Positions 17,384-26,228 are shown, numbered from the stretch's first letter. The stretch is DNA of 62,094 bases from an uncultured Lachnospiraceae bacterium (GCA_902767135.1 CACXGE010000116.1:1-62094); one strand, 5' to 3'. The notes: generated by a model from the sequence alone, not told the origin. Made by a program: numbers and translations.

Positions 17384-18346
17384 ATGAAACCATTGGTAAG
17401 TGTGGTTGTGCCAATTTATATGGTGGAAAAATATTTGAATCGATGTGTGGAATCCCTGGTGAACCAGACGTATAAAAATCTGGAAATTATTCTGGTGGAT
17501 GATGGCTCTCTGGATTCCTGCCCAAAGATATGTGATGAATGGGAGGATAAAGATCAGAGAATACAGGTAATTCACAAAGAAAATGGGGGACTATCAGATG
17601 CCAGGAATGCAGGGATAGCAAGGGCAAAAGGGGCATATATTGCACTGGTGGATTCGGATGATTTTGTGGCTTTGGATTTTATTGAGACCTTATTAAACAC
17701 AGCCATAGAAACACAAAGCGATATTGTGCAATGTAGATATGAATATGTGGCGGGAGACCGTATGACAAAGGATAAAGAGAAAGTGGAGAATACAGAGATT
17801 TTTACCGGACGGGAAATGATTGCAGGCTTTGCCTGGAAGGATGGGGCTTACAATGTGGTGGCTTGGAATAAATTATATAAAAGGGAATTATTTGAAGATA
17901 TTTCCTATCCTAAGGGAAGAATCCATGAGGATGAAGCTACCAGTTACAGATTATTTTACCAGGCGGATAAGGTTGCTTTTGTCTACAGATATCTCTATGG
18001 GTATTACACAGGGGGAAGCAGCATAACCAGAGACAGTTTTTCCAAAAAGAGATTAGATTGGGAATGGGCAGTTTATGAGAGAATAAAATTTTTGGAACAA
18101 CATAAGGAAAGCAAGCTGGCGGCAATTCATTATAAGCTATACATGGATGGCTGTATTGATTTATATTTTAAAACTTTAGAACAGCTAAAGGATATTGAAG
18201 CGGCAAAGCATATGAAAGAGCATATGAAAAAAATATATGGAAAAGTTATAAGGGAGAAAAGTATTCCAGCAAGAACAAAGATGGGATATACTTTGTTTTT
18301 GAGTATGCCCAAAGCATTTAAAAAAATTGTGTCTGCAGGACAGTGA
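17384..18346 (+). CDS. GT2-family glycosyltransferase
   Basis: The 320-residue protein opens VSVVVPIYMVEKYLNRC and continues with EIILVDDGSLDSC, HKENGGLSDARNAG and the metal-binding VDSDDF. VAWNKLYKRELF and HEDEATSYRLF follow, typical of the CpsJ/EpsJ-like GT2 group. The gene begins four bases after the preceding GT2 and resembles its other neighbour at 18392 closely over the first 110 residues, so this looks like a tandem paralogue set. The donor sugar cannot be read from sequence. Confidence 0.9.
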   Translation: MKPLVSVVVPIYMVEKYLNRCVESLVNQTYKNLEIILVDDGSLDSCPKICDEWEDKDQRIQVIHKENGGLSDARNAGIARAKGAYIALVDSDDFVALDFIETLLNTAIETQSDIVQCRYEYVAGDRMTKDKEKVENTEIFTGREMIAGFAWKDGAYNVVAWNKLYKRELFEDISYPKGRIHEDEATSYRLFYQADKVAFVYRYLYGYYTGGSSITRDSFSKKRLDWEWAVYERIKFLEQHKESKLAAIHYKLYMDGCIDLYFKTLEQLKDIEAAKHMKEHMKKIYGKVIREKSIPARTKMGYTLFLSMPKAFKKIVSAGQ

Positions 18347-18391
18347 TTTGACCTGAAAGTATGCTAATATGAGATAAAAGGATTTGAGAAA

Positions 18392-19417
18392 ATGTTAAGT
18401 GTGATTGTACCTGTGTATAACGTAGAAAAATATTTGGATAGATGTGTACAGAGTCTGGTGAATCAGACGTTGAAAGATATGGAGATTATCCTGGTAGATG
18501 ATGGTTCCACCGATGATAGTGGCAGCCTATGTGATGATTATGCCAGACAGTATGAAAATATTGTGGTGGTTCACAAGGAGAACGGTGGACTTACCTCAGC
18601 CTGGATGGCAGGGGTGAAGGCATCCAAGGGAGATTATCTGGGGTTTGTGGACAGTGACGACTGGGTAGAGGGGGATATGTATCAGATAATGTATGAGAAA
18701 GCCTTAGAAAAGCAGGTAGATATGGTTTGCTGCGGTCTGGTAAAAGAGTTTGAAGATAAAACAAGAACGCATACCTATCTCACAGACCGTTTGGAAAAGG
18801 GATACTACGAAAAAGAGGATATTATTCAGAAGATTCGTCCGGTGTTTTTGTGCGATGGAAGTTTTGACAGCAGAGCAATTCCTGCTTCCAGATGTATGAA
18901 GTTGTATCGGCGTGAAATTATGGAAGAAAACATGAAATACTGTAATGAACAGGTGAGTATTGGGGAAGATTTAGTGATTACTTTTGCCTGTTTTATGGAT
19001 TGTGAGTCTATCTATACTTTTCACGATTATTATCCTTATCATTACTGGATCAATGAAAGCTCCTTAACAGGAAAACATGATAGCAATTATATTCGTAAGC
19101 TGATTACGTTAAGGGAACAATTATTGTATATCAATGAAGAAAAGCAGAGTGGATATGATTACAGACAGCAGATACTAAACGATTTTTTGTTCCTTACTTT
19201 GATGTGCATCAAAGATGAGGTGTATAAAAACAGGGAAGAAAGCCATGGCAAAGTGATAAAGAATGTAGCAAAAATCTGCGAAAGCCCCCAGGTACAGGAG
19301 GCTTTGCGGGAATATCATATGCCAAAGCTGATGCTTTCAGGCAAAATATTTGTGTTTATGATGAAGCATAAATTGTATGCTCTTATGTTTCTGGCAATTC
19401 GCATTGTATTTTCATAA
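18392..19417 (+). CDS. GT2-family glycosyltransferase
   Basis: A 341-residue GT-A transferase with LSVIVPVYNVEKYLDRC, EIILVDDGSTDDSG, HKENGGL and VDSDDW. The stretch that usually reads SxARNxGI is here TSAWMAGVKASKG, which may alter nucleotide or acceptor contacts. The C-terminal half has SRCMKLYRREIM and a hydrophobic end. The stop codon lies inside the first of three tandem 10-bp repeats (19409-19438), after which a bidirectional terminator separates it from the convergent fucosyltransferase-like gene. Confidence 0.9.
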   Translation: MLSVIVPVYNVEKYLDRCVQSLVNQTLKDMEIILVDDGSTDDSGSLCDDYARQYENIVVVHKENGGLTSAWMAGVKASKGDYLGFVDSDDWVEGDMYQIMYEKALEKQVDMVCCGLVKEFEDKTRTHTYLTDRLEKGYYEKEDIIQKIRPVFLCDGSFDSRAIPASRCMKLYRREIMEENMKYCNEQVSIGEDLVITFACFMDCESIYTFHDYYPYHYWINESSLTGKHDSNYIRKLITLREQLLYINEEKQSGYDYRQQILNDFLFLTLMCIKDEVYKNREESHGKVIKNVAKICESPQVQEALREYHMPKLMLSGKIFVFMMKHKLYALMFLAIRIVFS

Positions 19418-19438
19418 ATTTTCATAAATTTTCATAAA
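19409..19438. repeat. Three tandem copies of a 10-bp repeat over the stop codon
   Basis: TTTTCATAAA is repeated three times without interruption (19409, 19419, 19429). The first copy contains the stop codon of the GT2 gene. Each copy supplies another TAA, but in shifting frames. Confidence 0.9.
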
Positions 19439-19443
19439 AAGAA

Positions 19444-19493
19444 GAATGTAATCTGTTCCGTGGTTCTGAACAGATCACATTCATTTATTTTTT
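19444..19493. terminator. Bidirectional terminator between convergent genes, with 25-nt palindrome copy B
   Basis: GAATGT, then ATCTGTTC (19451-19458), pair with GAACAGAT (19468-19475) and ACATTC, with one A.C mismatch and a 9-nt loop. A T-rich run follows on + (ATTTATTTTTT) and a T run follows on - (TTCTTTTTATG). The inner 25 nt matches 24137-24161 at 22 of 25 positions. Confidence 0.75.
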
Positions 19494-20270
19494 CTGTCCT
19501 ACTACAATTTTTTCAATGCCATTCATATCTGCGGCGATATCTGTGAAAGAGCTGTAGTAGCTGCCAAATATTTTGTCTGTTTTTGAAAGACAGTATAGGT
19601 CAATCAGTGCATCGTGCATACCTGCAATGCTGTCCCGTTCCAAGGTTTTGTTTTGGTTGGTGATAATAGCATCTTTAAAACGGGCAGTTAAGCTTTCTTC
19701 TTCCTTTGCATCGTCTGTGGCAAGGTAGAACTTGGTGTCCGGCTGTGTTTTTAACTCCTGTTCTATGGCCTGGGCAAAATCATCAGTTTTGCTGTTTTCA
19801 ATGGCCCATGTATGGTCTGTTCGACGGATATGTACACCTACGGAATGAGCACCGAATTTTCCTGCAATGTTATCTACTTTTTCCTGGAGCATTTTTGTGG
19901 GAACAAAAAGATGATAATCTGTTGCAGGATAGAAATGTTCCCAGGTGGAGATATAGACAGAGCCAGACAAAGACTGAAAGAAGCCTTCTTTCAGAACCCC
20001 ATCTGTTTTGTTATTTTCAATATCTTCATTGGCAAAGCGTTGTTTTTTTGTCATCTGCATCCAAAGCTTTTTCAAATTAAAATTGCTTCTAAAATTATAT
20101 ACTTTAAATTCTTTTGGTAATTCAAAAAGTTCTTCAAATGGACAATTAAGTTCGTCGCACATTTTCCACAGTACATATAGCTTGCAGTTTTTCTTTTGAG
20201 CTAATATATATGCAGAGTTTATTACTCTCATACGATTGCACAATCCACCAGAAGGCTGAATAACTATCAT
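19485..20270 (-). CDS. Fucosyltransferase-like glycosyltransferase (HxRRTD family)
   Basis: The 261-residue protein begins MIVIQPSGGLCNRMRVINSAYILA and has GVHIRRTDH at about 145-153. These are the nucleotide-binding loop and catalytic-region motif shared by alpha-1,2/alpha-1,6 and O-fucosyltransferases (GT11/GT23/POFUT-like). FGSYYSSFTDIA near the end is the usual third motif. GDP-fucose would be the expected donor, but no GDP-fucose synthesis genes are in the window. It is the only reversed gene in the first glycan block. AGGA lies seven bases before ATG, and it has its own candidate promoter and shares a terminator with the convergent GT2. Confidence 0.78.
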   Translation of the reverse strand: MIVIQPSGGLCNRMRVINSAYILAQKKNCKLYVLWKMCDELNCPFEELFELPKEFKVYNFRSNFNLKKLWMQMTKKQRFANEDIENNKTDGVLKEGFFQSLSGSVYISTWEHFYPATDYHLFVPTKMLQEKVDNIAGKFGAHSVGVHIRRTDHTWAIENSKTDDFAQAIEQELKTQPDTKFYLATDDAKEEESLTARFKDAIITNQNKTLERDSIAGMHDALIDLYCLSKTDKIFGSYYSSFTDIAADMNGIEKIVVGQKK

Positions 20271-20340
20271 ATCATTTCCTCTTTCTTTACTTTATATTCA
20301 ATACGTTTCCTTTGGACTTCACACTGTGTTTTTATAAATT

Positions 20341-20369
20341 ATTGTATAAAATCTGCCAGTGGACAGTAA
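20341..20369 (-). promoter_or_regulatory. Candidate promoter for the reversed fucosyltransferase-like gene
   Basis: Read on the minus strand, TTACTG and TACAAT are separated by 17 nt, about 70 bp before the start codon. The match to consensus is only moderate. Confidence 0.35.
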
Positions 20370-20409
20370 CAGTATAATCAAAAAAATAATTTCTGTAAAG
20401 AGATACAAG

Positions 20410-20438
20410 TAGACATTGTGAAAAAACTGTGAGATAAT
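20410..20438 (+). promoter_or_regulatory. Candidate promoter for the 20643 glycosyltransferase operon
   Basis: TAGACA (20410-20415), a 17-nt spacer and GATAAT (20433-20438). The start codon is some 200 bp downstream, leaving a long structured leader. Confidence 0.45.
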
Positions 20439-20642
20439 AGTTAATGTTCCGTCGCAAGTTTGACACTTGCTGTCAAGCTATGCGCTAAGAATGATATTGT
20501 ATGAAATTTCAGCCCCATGTATCGTAGATGCATTTTAAATGGGCTGAAATTGTTACTGTGCACAGGTAACTGTGAACAGTAGCAGATAATAGTTGCTGTT
20601 CACGGCTAATTTAAAATAAAAATTCCAGGAGGCAAAGTATCG

Positions 20643-21893
20643 ATGAAGGTTCTGCAAATAAATACCGTATGTGGAAGTGGAAGTGTGGGGAAAATTACAG
20701 TAGATATTTACGAAACCTTAAGGGAACTGGGAGAAGAGGCAGTGATTTTGTATGGGCGGAACCAGGCACCAAGGGAGACAAAGGGAGCCCAAAAAATTGG
20801 AAGTAAACCGGATTTTTACGCTCATGCCTTACTGGGCGTGTTGTTTGGAAAAGGTGGTTTTGGTTCAAAAAAATACACACAACAAATGATAGAAGTGATA
20901 AAAAAGGAAAAACCGGATATGATACATTTACACAATATTCATGGGTTTTACCTACAGATAGAAATATTATTCGAATTTTTGAAAAGGGCTGGGATTCCTG
21001 TAATATGGACCTTTCATGACTGTTGGCCCTTTACAGGGCACTGTGCATACTTTGATTATGCAGGATGTGATAAATGGCAAACGGGCTGTAAAGGATGCCC
21101 AAATCACAAAAAGACATATCCATACAGCATCAGGGACTATGCAAAAAAAAGTTTCCTTAGAAAAAGCAAGGCTTTCCTTGGCGTGGAGAATCTTACCATA
21201 GTAACTCCGTCCCACTGGCTGGAAGACTTGGTAAAAAAATCCTTCTTACAGGAGTATCCTACCTGTGTGATACCCAACGGAATCGATTTGGAGAAATTCA
21301 ACCCACAAGTGTTAGAAGCAGAAGTAAAGAAAGAAAAAGACCCAAGAAAGATTTATGGAATTGGGGAGAAATATATGATTCTGGGAGTGGCAAATGTGTG
21401 GGAAGAAAGAAAAGGAATGGAATATTTTGTAAAGTTGAATGAACTGCTGTCAAGGGAAAAAGCAGGTGAGTTTAACCATGATAATACCGTGATTGTGCTG
21501 GTAGGGGTAAGCATAAAACAGAAGAAAAGTCTGCCATCTTCCATGATTGGAATTGAGAGAACCAAAGGAGTAAGAGAACTGGCAGCGCTGTATGGCACAG
21601 CGGATGTGTATGTGAATGCTACCCTGGAAGATAACTTTCCAACTACCAATCTGGAAGCATTGGCCTGCGCCACTCCGGTCATCACTTTTGCTACCGGTGG
21701 AAGCACAGAATCCATAGATGAAAGTTGTGGAATTGTGACTGGGAAAAAAGATGAATACGGCCTTTTAGAAAGTTTAATACAGATGAAGCATCAACCAAAG
21801 ACGAGAGAGAATTGTCTTAAGAAGGGGCAGGAATATGACAGAAAGAAACGCTTTTTAGAATATATAAATCTTTACCGAAAGGTTGTAGAATAA
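20643..21893 (+). CDS. GT4-family glycosyltransferase
   Basis: A GT-B fold retaining transferase of 416 aa. The N-terminal domain has MKVLQINTVCGSGSVGKI and IHLHNIHGFY. WTFHDCWPFTGHC and a cysteine-rich YAGCDKWQTGCKGCP resemble WcaC/colanic-acid-type GT4 enzymes. The C-terminal domain has VIPNGIDLEKF, ERKGMEYF and the donor-binding ATLEDNFPTTNLEALACATPV. The four cysteines around residues 134-155 could bind a metal or form a structural knot. AGGAGG is ten bases before ATG. It heads a new operon continuing through 22649 with short gaps. Confidence 0.9.
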   Translation: MKVLQINTVCGSGSVGKITVDIYETLRELGEEAVILYGRNQAPRETKGAQKIGSKPDFYAHALLGVLFGKGGFGSKKYTQQMIEVIKKEKPDMIHLHNIHGFYLQIEILFEFLKRAGIPVIWTFHDCWPFTGHCAYFDYAGCDKWQTGCKGCPNHKKTYPYSIRDYAKKSFLRKSKAFLGVENLTIVTPSHWLEDLVKKSFLQEYPTCVIPNGIDLEKFNPQVLEAEVKKEKDPRKIYGIGEKYMILGVANVWEERKGMEYFVKLNELLSREKAGEFNHDNTVIVLVGVSIKQKKSLPSSMIGIERTKGVRELAALYGTADVYVNATLEDNFPTTNLEALACATPVITFATGGSTESIDESCGIVTGKKDEYGLLESLIQMKHQPKTRENCLKKGQEYDRKKRFLEYINLYRKVVE

Positions 21894-21905
21894 GGAGAAA
21901 GCAAA

Positions 21906-22649
21906 ATGAAGGTATCGATTATTACGACAACATATAATGATGCAGATAACCTGCAGAGAATCATGGAAGAAATTTTAAAGCAGGATTATGAGAATATAGA
22001 ATACATTGTGGTAGATGGAAAATCTACCGACAATACCTTAGACATCATAAAAGAATATGAAAAAAAATTTAAAGGAAGAATGAAATACATCTCGGAGAAA
22101 GATAAGGGAATTTACGATGCTCTCAATAAAGGTATCCAGATGGCAACCGGTGATTTGATAGGTTGTTGCTTTGACAGATTTGCAGATGAACATGTGATAT
22201 CAGATATGGTAGATGTAATTGAGAAAGAAGGCAGTGACGGTGTACACGGTGATCTTTGTTACATGGATGGAGAACGAGTAGTACGTTACTGGAAACAAGG
22301 TCAGGGAAGTATAAAAAAAGGCTGGATGCCGGGACATCCAACCCTTTATCTAAAAAAACAGGTGTATGATACTTACGGATTATATAAAACAGACTATCGT
22401 ATTTCCGCGGATTATGAATATATGATTCGTATTTTAAAAGAGGAAAAGATAAAACTTTCCTATATACCGAGGGTATTAATCTATATGAGTCATGGTGGAA
22501 CCAGTACCAATAGTCTTGGCTCCTACCTGGAGGGATTAAAGGAGGGCCATCGGGCATTAAAAGAAAATAACATAAAATGTGCAGTTTTTATTGATATAGT
22601 AAGAACTTTCAGAGTATTGTTGCAGTTTGTAAGAAAGAAAGGCAAGTGA
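21906..22649 (+). CDS. GT2-family glycosyltransferase (WcaA/WcaE-like) with altered metal site
   Basis: The 247-residue protein has KVSIITTTYNDA, YIVVDGKSTDNT, SEKDKGIYDALNKGI and PGHPTLYLKK, which mark the WcaE-like group of GT2. Where most members read LNSDD, this one reads IGCCFDRFADE, so the usual DXD is replaced by D..x..D spacing with two cysteines. It might be weakly active, use another acceptor, or simply be a subgroup variant. It lies 12 bp after the GT4 gene, and its stop overlaps the region where the GT39-like gene begins. Confidence 0.85.
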   Translation: MKVSIITTTYNDADNLQRIMEEILKQDYENIEYIVVDGKSTDNTLDIIKEYEKKFKGRMKYISEKDKGIYDALNKGIQMATGDLIGCCFDRFADEHVISDMVDVIEKEGSDGVHGDLCYMDGERVVRYWKQGQGSIKKGWMPGHPTLYLKKQVYDTYGLYKTDYRISADYEYMIRILKEEKIKLSYIPRVLIYMSHGGTSTNSLGSYLEGLKEGHRALKENNIKCAVFIDIVRTFRVLLQFVRKKGK

Positions 22650-22651
22650 AA

Positions 22652-24121
22652 ATGAAGAAAATATACGATGTGATGTTATTTGTGGTGGAAAAATATTACT
22701 GGTGTTTTTTTGTATTGTTGACATTGCTGATAGGTTTTCTCAGCTTTTATCATTTGGATGGTGCCTACGTAAATAGCTGGGATGAAGCCAGACATGGAAT
22801 TAACGCCTATGAAATGATGCAGAATCAGGATTATTTGGTACATACCTATGGATATGAAACGGACTATTGGAACTATAAGCCACCCTTCAGCTTTTATGGG
22901 ATTATTTTAGGGTACAAACTCTTTGGTTATACTGTATTTGGTATGCGTTTTTACTCCGCAGTGTGCTACATGATATTGACCATTTTTGTGGGCTTATTTG
23001 TAAAACGTTATGGGAAGATAGCCTCCCTGTGTTCTTTGGCTTTTTTGGCAGCAAATTTCAGATGCTTTGAGTATCATATGGTGCGTTCCGGGGATGCAGA
23101 CTCTATGTTTGTGATGTTTTTTACACTGGCAATGCTGTCAATGTTTTTGATTCCAAAGAAAAAGTATATGATATATTTTTGTGGATTTTTCTTTGCCTGT
23201 GCTTTTTTGACCAAAAGTTGGCATGCCATGATGATTGTGGCAATTGGCGGTTTGTTCTTGATTTTTTCGGGAGAAATTAAGAAACTCAACATAAAACAAT
23301 GGATATTATTTTTATTGAGCTTCTCATTGCCTTTGGGAACCTGGGCGGTGGCAAGAATCTCAAGAGATGGTTTTACTTTTTTGCAGGGAATGTTAGAATA
23401 TGATTTATTAAAGCGTACGGGACAAAGGTTGGAAAATCACGATTTCCCTATGGAGTATTACTTTACATTTTTGTTCTGTGATAATAAAATATATTTGCCG
23501 GCATTGATTCTATGCATTTGTGGTGCTGTATTCTTTACAAAGATGTATGTAAAGGAGAACAAGGGGGAAATTTCAGGTTATCTTTTATGGACTTTGGTTC
23601 CATTTACAGCATTCTCCCTGGCATCCACAAAGTTGAACTGGTATGTATATCCTGTAATCATACCAATCTTTATCTGTGCTTCCGTATTTATGGAAAAGTT
23701 TTTAAAATCCCAGGAAATAAGGACGGGAATCAAAGTGATTGGTCTTTGCCTGGTTATGACAGCCCTATTACTGGGGATGAAAGAGACTTACAGCAATATC
23801 AGAAGCCTAAACGGGGATGAATTTCAAACATTTCTGATGGAAAGTGTGGACAGAGATTCAGATTATGCAGGAAATCATGCATATATACAACTGAATGTGC
23901 CAGAATATCCAGAGTATTGGACCCAGTGTAATCAATTGTTAGGGGAATTACAAGGGGATTATCAGTGTGAAAATGGGGGGATTGCAGGATTTCTTTCAGA
24001 TAAGAAAGAAGATACCTTATTATATTTGTCTATGGATTTATATGAAACAAATAAAAAGGAACTTGCAGATTGTCAGGTCTTGCATGAAAATAGCCAATGG
24101 ATTTTAATGCAGAAGAAATAG
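22652..24121 (+). CDS. GT39/ArnT-like membrane glycosyltransferase (GT-C)
   Basis: A 489-residue GT-C protein with about eleven helices. The first external loop has NSWDEARHGINAYEM, the conserved DE pair that acts as catalytic base in PMT/ArnT enzymes. VRSGDADSMF in the second loop is the second acidic motif. It should move a sugar from a polyprenyl phosphate carrier to a surface acceptor. The short C-terminal extracellular part is poorly conserved. ATG 22652 fits AAAGG spacing better than the GTG at 22646, which overlaps the previous stop. DPM-like and DUF2304 genes follow, so the three may form a donor-transferase set. Confidence 0.85.
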   Translation: MKKIYDVMLFVVEKYYWCFFVLLTLLIGFLSFYHLDGAYVNSWDEARHGINAYEMMQNQDYLVHTYGYETDYWNYKPPFSFYGIILGYKLFGYTVFGMRFYSAVCYMILTIFVGLFVKRYGKIASLCSLAFLAANFRCFEYHMVRSGDADSMFVMFFTLAMLSMFLIPKKKYMIYFCGFFFACAFLTKSWHAMMIVAIGGLFLIFSGEIKKLNIKQWILFLLSFSLPLGTWAVARISRDGFTFLQGMLEYDLLKRTGQRLENHDFPMEYYFTFLFCDNKIYLPALILCICGAVFFTKMYVKENKGEISGYLLWTLVPFTAFSLASTKLNWYVYPVIIPIFICASVFMEKFLKSQEIRTGIKVIGLCLVMTALLLGMKETYSNIRSLNGDEFQTFLMESVDRDSDYAGNHAYIQLNVPEYPEYWTQCNQLLGELQGDYQCENGGIAGFLSDKKEDTLLYLSMDLYETNKKELADCQVLHENSQWILMQKK

Positions 24122-24136
24122 AGAGAGTAATGTAGT

Positions 24137-24161
24137 ATCTGTTTCGGGGTTCTGAATAGAT
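24137..24161. repeat. 25-nt palindrome family, copy C
   Basis: ATCTGTTT and GAATAGAT flank a 9-nt loop, with one imperfect pair. It differs from copy B (19451-19475) at only three of 25 positions, loop included. It lies 16 nt after the GT39-like stop codon. Confidence 0.75.
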
Positions 24162-24199
24162 GCAGTAACAATAGATGAAGAAGACAGGAGGTGTACTGG

Positions 24200-24892
24200 A
24201 TGCGGTGTTTAATTATTATTCCAGCCTTTAACGAAGAGATGAATATCGTAAAGGTGGTGGATGAATTAATTGAAAACTATCCACAGTACGATTATGTAGT
24301 CATCAATGATGGCTCTAGCGATGATACAGCTAAAATATGTAGGGAACATGGGTATGAACTCATCGACTTACCTGTGAATCTAGGACTGGCTGGCGCTTTT
24401 CAGACTGGATTAAAGTATGCATATATCAAGAAATATGATTGTGCCATACAGTTTGATGCAGATGGACAGCACAGACCGGAATATATTGAACCAATGAGAA
24501 AGAAAATAGGAGAAGGTTATGATATTGTGATTGGTTCTCGGTTTGTCGAGGAGAAGAAACCACTGAGCTTAAGGATGGTTGGAAGTTTTCTCTTGTCTAT
24601 GGCAATGAGAGTCACCACAGGTTGTAAGGTAAAAGATCCCACTTCAGGGATGCGTATGTTTAGTAGGAAAATGATAAGTGAATTTGCGTTAAGCTTAAAT
24701 TATGGACCGGAGCCGGATACCATTTCTTTTCTGCTAAAGCAGGGTGCAACCATTACAGAAGTACAGGCAAGCATGGAAGAACGTATGGAAGGAGAAAGTT
24801 ATCTTACCTTTGGTCGTTCTGCCAGCTATATGTTACGAATGCTGGTATCCATTTTGTTTATTCAAAATTTTAGAAAGAGAAAAAAGAGGTAA
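24200..24892 (+). CDS. Dolichyl-phosphate-mannose-synthase-like GT2
   Basis: A 230-residue soluble GT2 with LIIIPAFNEEMNI, VINDGSSDDT, NLGLAGAFQTGL and the DADGQH metal motif, then GSRF and VKDPTSGMRMFS. These are diagnostic of DPM1/GtrB-like polyprenyl-phosphate sugar synthases. It lacks the usual two C-terminal helices, and the DUF2304 protein encoded four bases later probably supplies the membrane part. AGGAGG (24186-24191) points to ATG 24200, not the GTG at 24191 that overlaps it. It likely charges undecaprenyl phosphate for the neighbouring GT-C proteins. Confidence 0.88.
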   Translation: MRCLIIIPAFNEEMNIVKVVDELIENYPQYDYVVINDGSSDDTAKICREHGYELIDLPVNLGLAGAFQTGLKYAYIKKYDCAIQFDADGQHRPEYIEPMRKKIGEGYDIVIGSRFVEEKKPLSLRMVGSFLLSMAMRVTTGCKVKDPTSGMRMFSRKMISEFALSLNYGPEPDTISFLLKQGATITEVQASMEERMEGESYLTFGRSASYMLRMLVSILFIQNFRKRKKR

Positions 24893-24895
24893 ATT

Positions 24896-25276
24896 ATGGG
24901 ATTTGTATTAAGATTATTGCTGATTTTTGCTTCCTTGTTCACCACTTTGTACATTTTAAAGAGAATACGGCAGGCAAAATTACAGATAGAGTATGCAATT
25001 TTCTGGCTGCTATTTGCTGGGGTTTTAATTATCATGAGTATTTTCCCAAGCCTGATGATTATGCTTACAAGGGCAGTGGGAATGCAGTCTCCAATCAACT
25101 GTGTCTTTTTGGTGGTTATCTTTACCTTGATGCTGAAAATATTTATGCAGACGATTGAACATTCTCAGTTGGAGGATAAGGTAAAACAGTTAACTCAAAG
25201 ACTTGCCATCGAAGAGAAACTAAGGCAGGATGAAAAAAAAGAAGCGATGGAAGAAAAAAGTAACGATTCAGTATAG
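24896..25276 (+). CDS. DUF2304 small membrane protein
   Basis: The 126-residue protein has three helices (about 2-20, 33-53 and 65-84) and then a long charged coiled-coil tail. This is the DUF2304 layout, with LQIEYAIFWLLF as its best marker. Such proteins are regularly encoded beside DPM-like GT2 enzymes and are taken to anchor them or help flip the lipid-sugar; that is known only by association. Four bases separate it from the GT2. Confidence 0.85.
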   Translation: MGFVLRLLLIFASLFTTLYILKRIRQAKLQIEYAIFWLLFAGVLIIMSIFPSLMIMLTRAVGMQSPINCVFLVVIFTLMLKIFMQTIEHSQLEDKVKQLTQRLAIEEKLRQDEKKEAMEEKSNDSV

Positions 25277-25388
25277 AGCTTGGTATTTACTACTGAGACC
25301 GTGGAAAGATGTAAATTTCACAAAAATGGGAAATTATGCATGGGTAAATAAATCAAATTATGGTATAGAGAAAACGGAGGAATAAAAA

Positions 25389-26228
25389 ATGAAGATTTTT
25401 GTAACAGGATGCAATGGACAGCTAGGAAGGGCAATCAATTTACAGTATAAGGATGCAGAGGATGTAACTTTTGTGAACACAGATGTGGCAGATTTGGATA
25501 TCACCAAAGTAGACCAGGTTATGGCAGCGGTCAAAGCGGAAAAACCGGATGTTATCGTAAACTGTGCTGCCCATACTGCAGTAGATGCCTGTGAAACAGA
25601 TTGGGACAACGCATATCGTATCAATGCCATTGGTCCGAGAAACTTAAGTCTTGCTGCCAATGAAGTACATGCAAAATTAGTCCATGTTTCTACGGATTAC
25701 GTGTTTGATGGAAAAGGAAACAGACCTTATACAGAATTTGATGCTACAGCGCCACAGGGAGCTTATGGAAAGACAAAGCTTGCAGGAGAAGAATTTGTAA
25801 AGGCATTTGCAGAGAGATATTTCATTGTGCGTACTGCCTGGTTATACGGAGATGGAAAGAATTTTGTAAAGACCATGTTGCGCCTATCCGAGACAAACGA
25901 CGAAGTACGAGTGGTTTCCGATCAGGTTGGTTCCCCAACAAGCACAAAGGAATTGGCATCTATGATTGCCCATTTGATTCCAACAGACAATTATGGATTG
26001 TTCCATGGAACCTGTGAAGGGGTGTGTAGCTGGGCAGATTTTACAGAGGAAATTTTCCGCCTCAAGGGATTATCTACAAAAGTAAATCACATTACATCAG
26101 CAGAATTTGCAGCTGCAGCACCAAGACCAGCCTATTCGGTACTGGAAAACTATATGTTAAAGCTTACCACAGACTACAGGTTTGCTGATTGGCATGATGC
26201 GATTGCTGAGTACCTAAAAGGAATCTAA
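25389..26228 (+). CDS. rfbD: dTDP-4-dehydrorhamnose reductase RmlD
   Basis: RmlD does the last step to dTDP-L-rhamnose, reducing the C4 ketone with NAD(P)H. The 279-residue protein has the GCNGQLGRA dinucleotide fold at the N-terminus, NCAAHTAVD, STDYVFDG, the catalytic YGKTK (Tyr near residue 126) and RTAWLYG, all family hallmarks. RmlA, B and C are not in the window, so they must be elsewhere. AACGGAGG lies before the ATG. It suggests rhamnose in the glycan, and dTDP-4-keto-6-deoxyglucose would also be the precursor for the 2,3-dehydratase at 33106. Confidence 0.95.
   Translation: MKIFVTGCNGQLGRAINLQYKDAEDVTFVNTDVADLDITKVDQVMAAVKAEKPDVIVNCAAHTAVDACETDWDNAYRINAIGPRNLSLAANEVHAKLVHVSTDYVFDGKGNRPYTEFDATAPQGAYGKTKLAGEEFVKAFAERYFIVRTAWLYGDGKNFVKTMLRLSETNDEVRVVSDQVGSPTSTKELASMIAHLIPTDNYGLFHGTCEGVCSWADFTEEIFRLKGLSTKVNHITSAEFAAAAPRPAYSVLENYMLKLTTDYRFADWHDAIAEYLKGI

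Larger units (their letters stand above)
20271..20642. other. 372-bp divergent intergenic region
   Basis: It holds a candidate promoter for each diverging gene and a roughly 200-nt leader for the rightward operon. Hairpins in the leader: GCAAGT/ACTTGC (20454-20459/20465-20470), which competes with TTGACA/TGTCAA (20460-20465/20471-20476); AATTTCAGCCC with its complement (20505-20515/20541-20551); and GTGAACAG/CTGTTCAC (20572-20579/20596-20603). No gene is seen. Confidence 0.6.

Noticed and set aside
24896..25276. Possible toxin or small regulator
   Set aside because: Three helices plus a charged coiled coil beside a DPM-like GT2 fit DUF2304 better.
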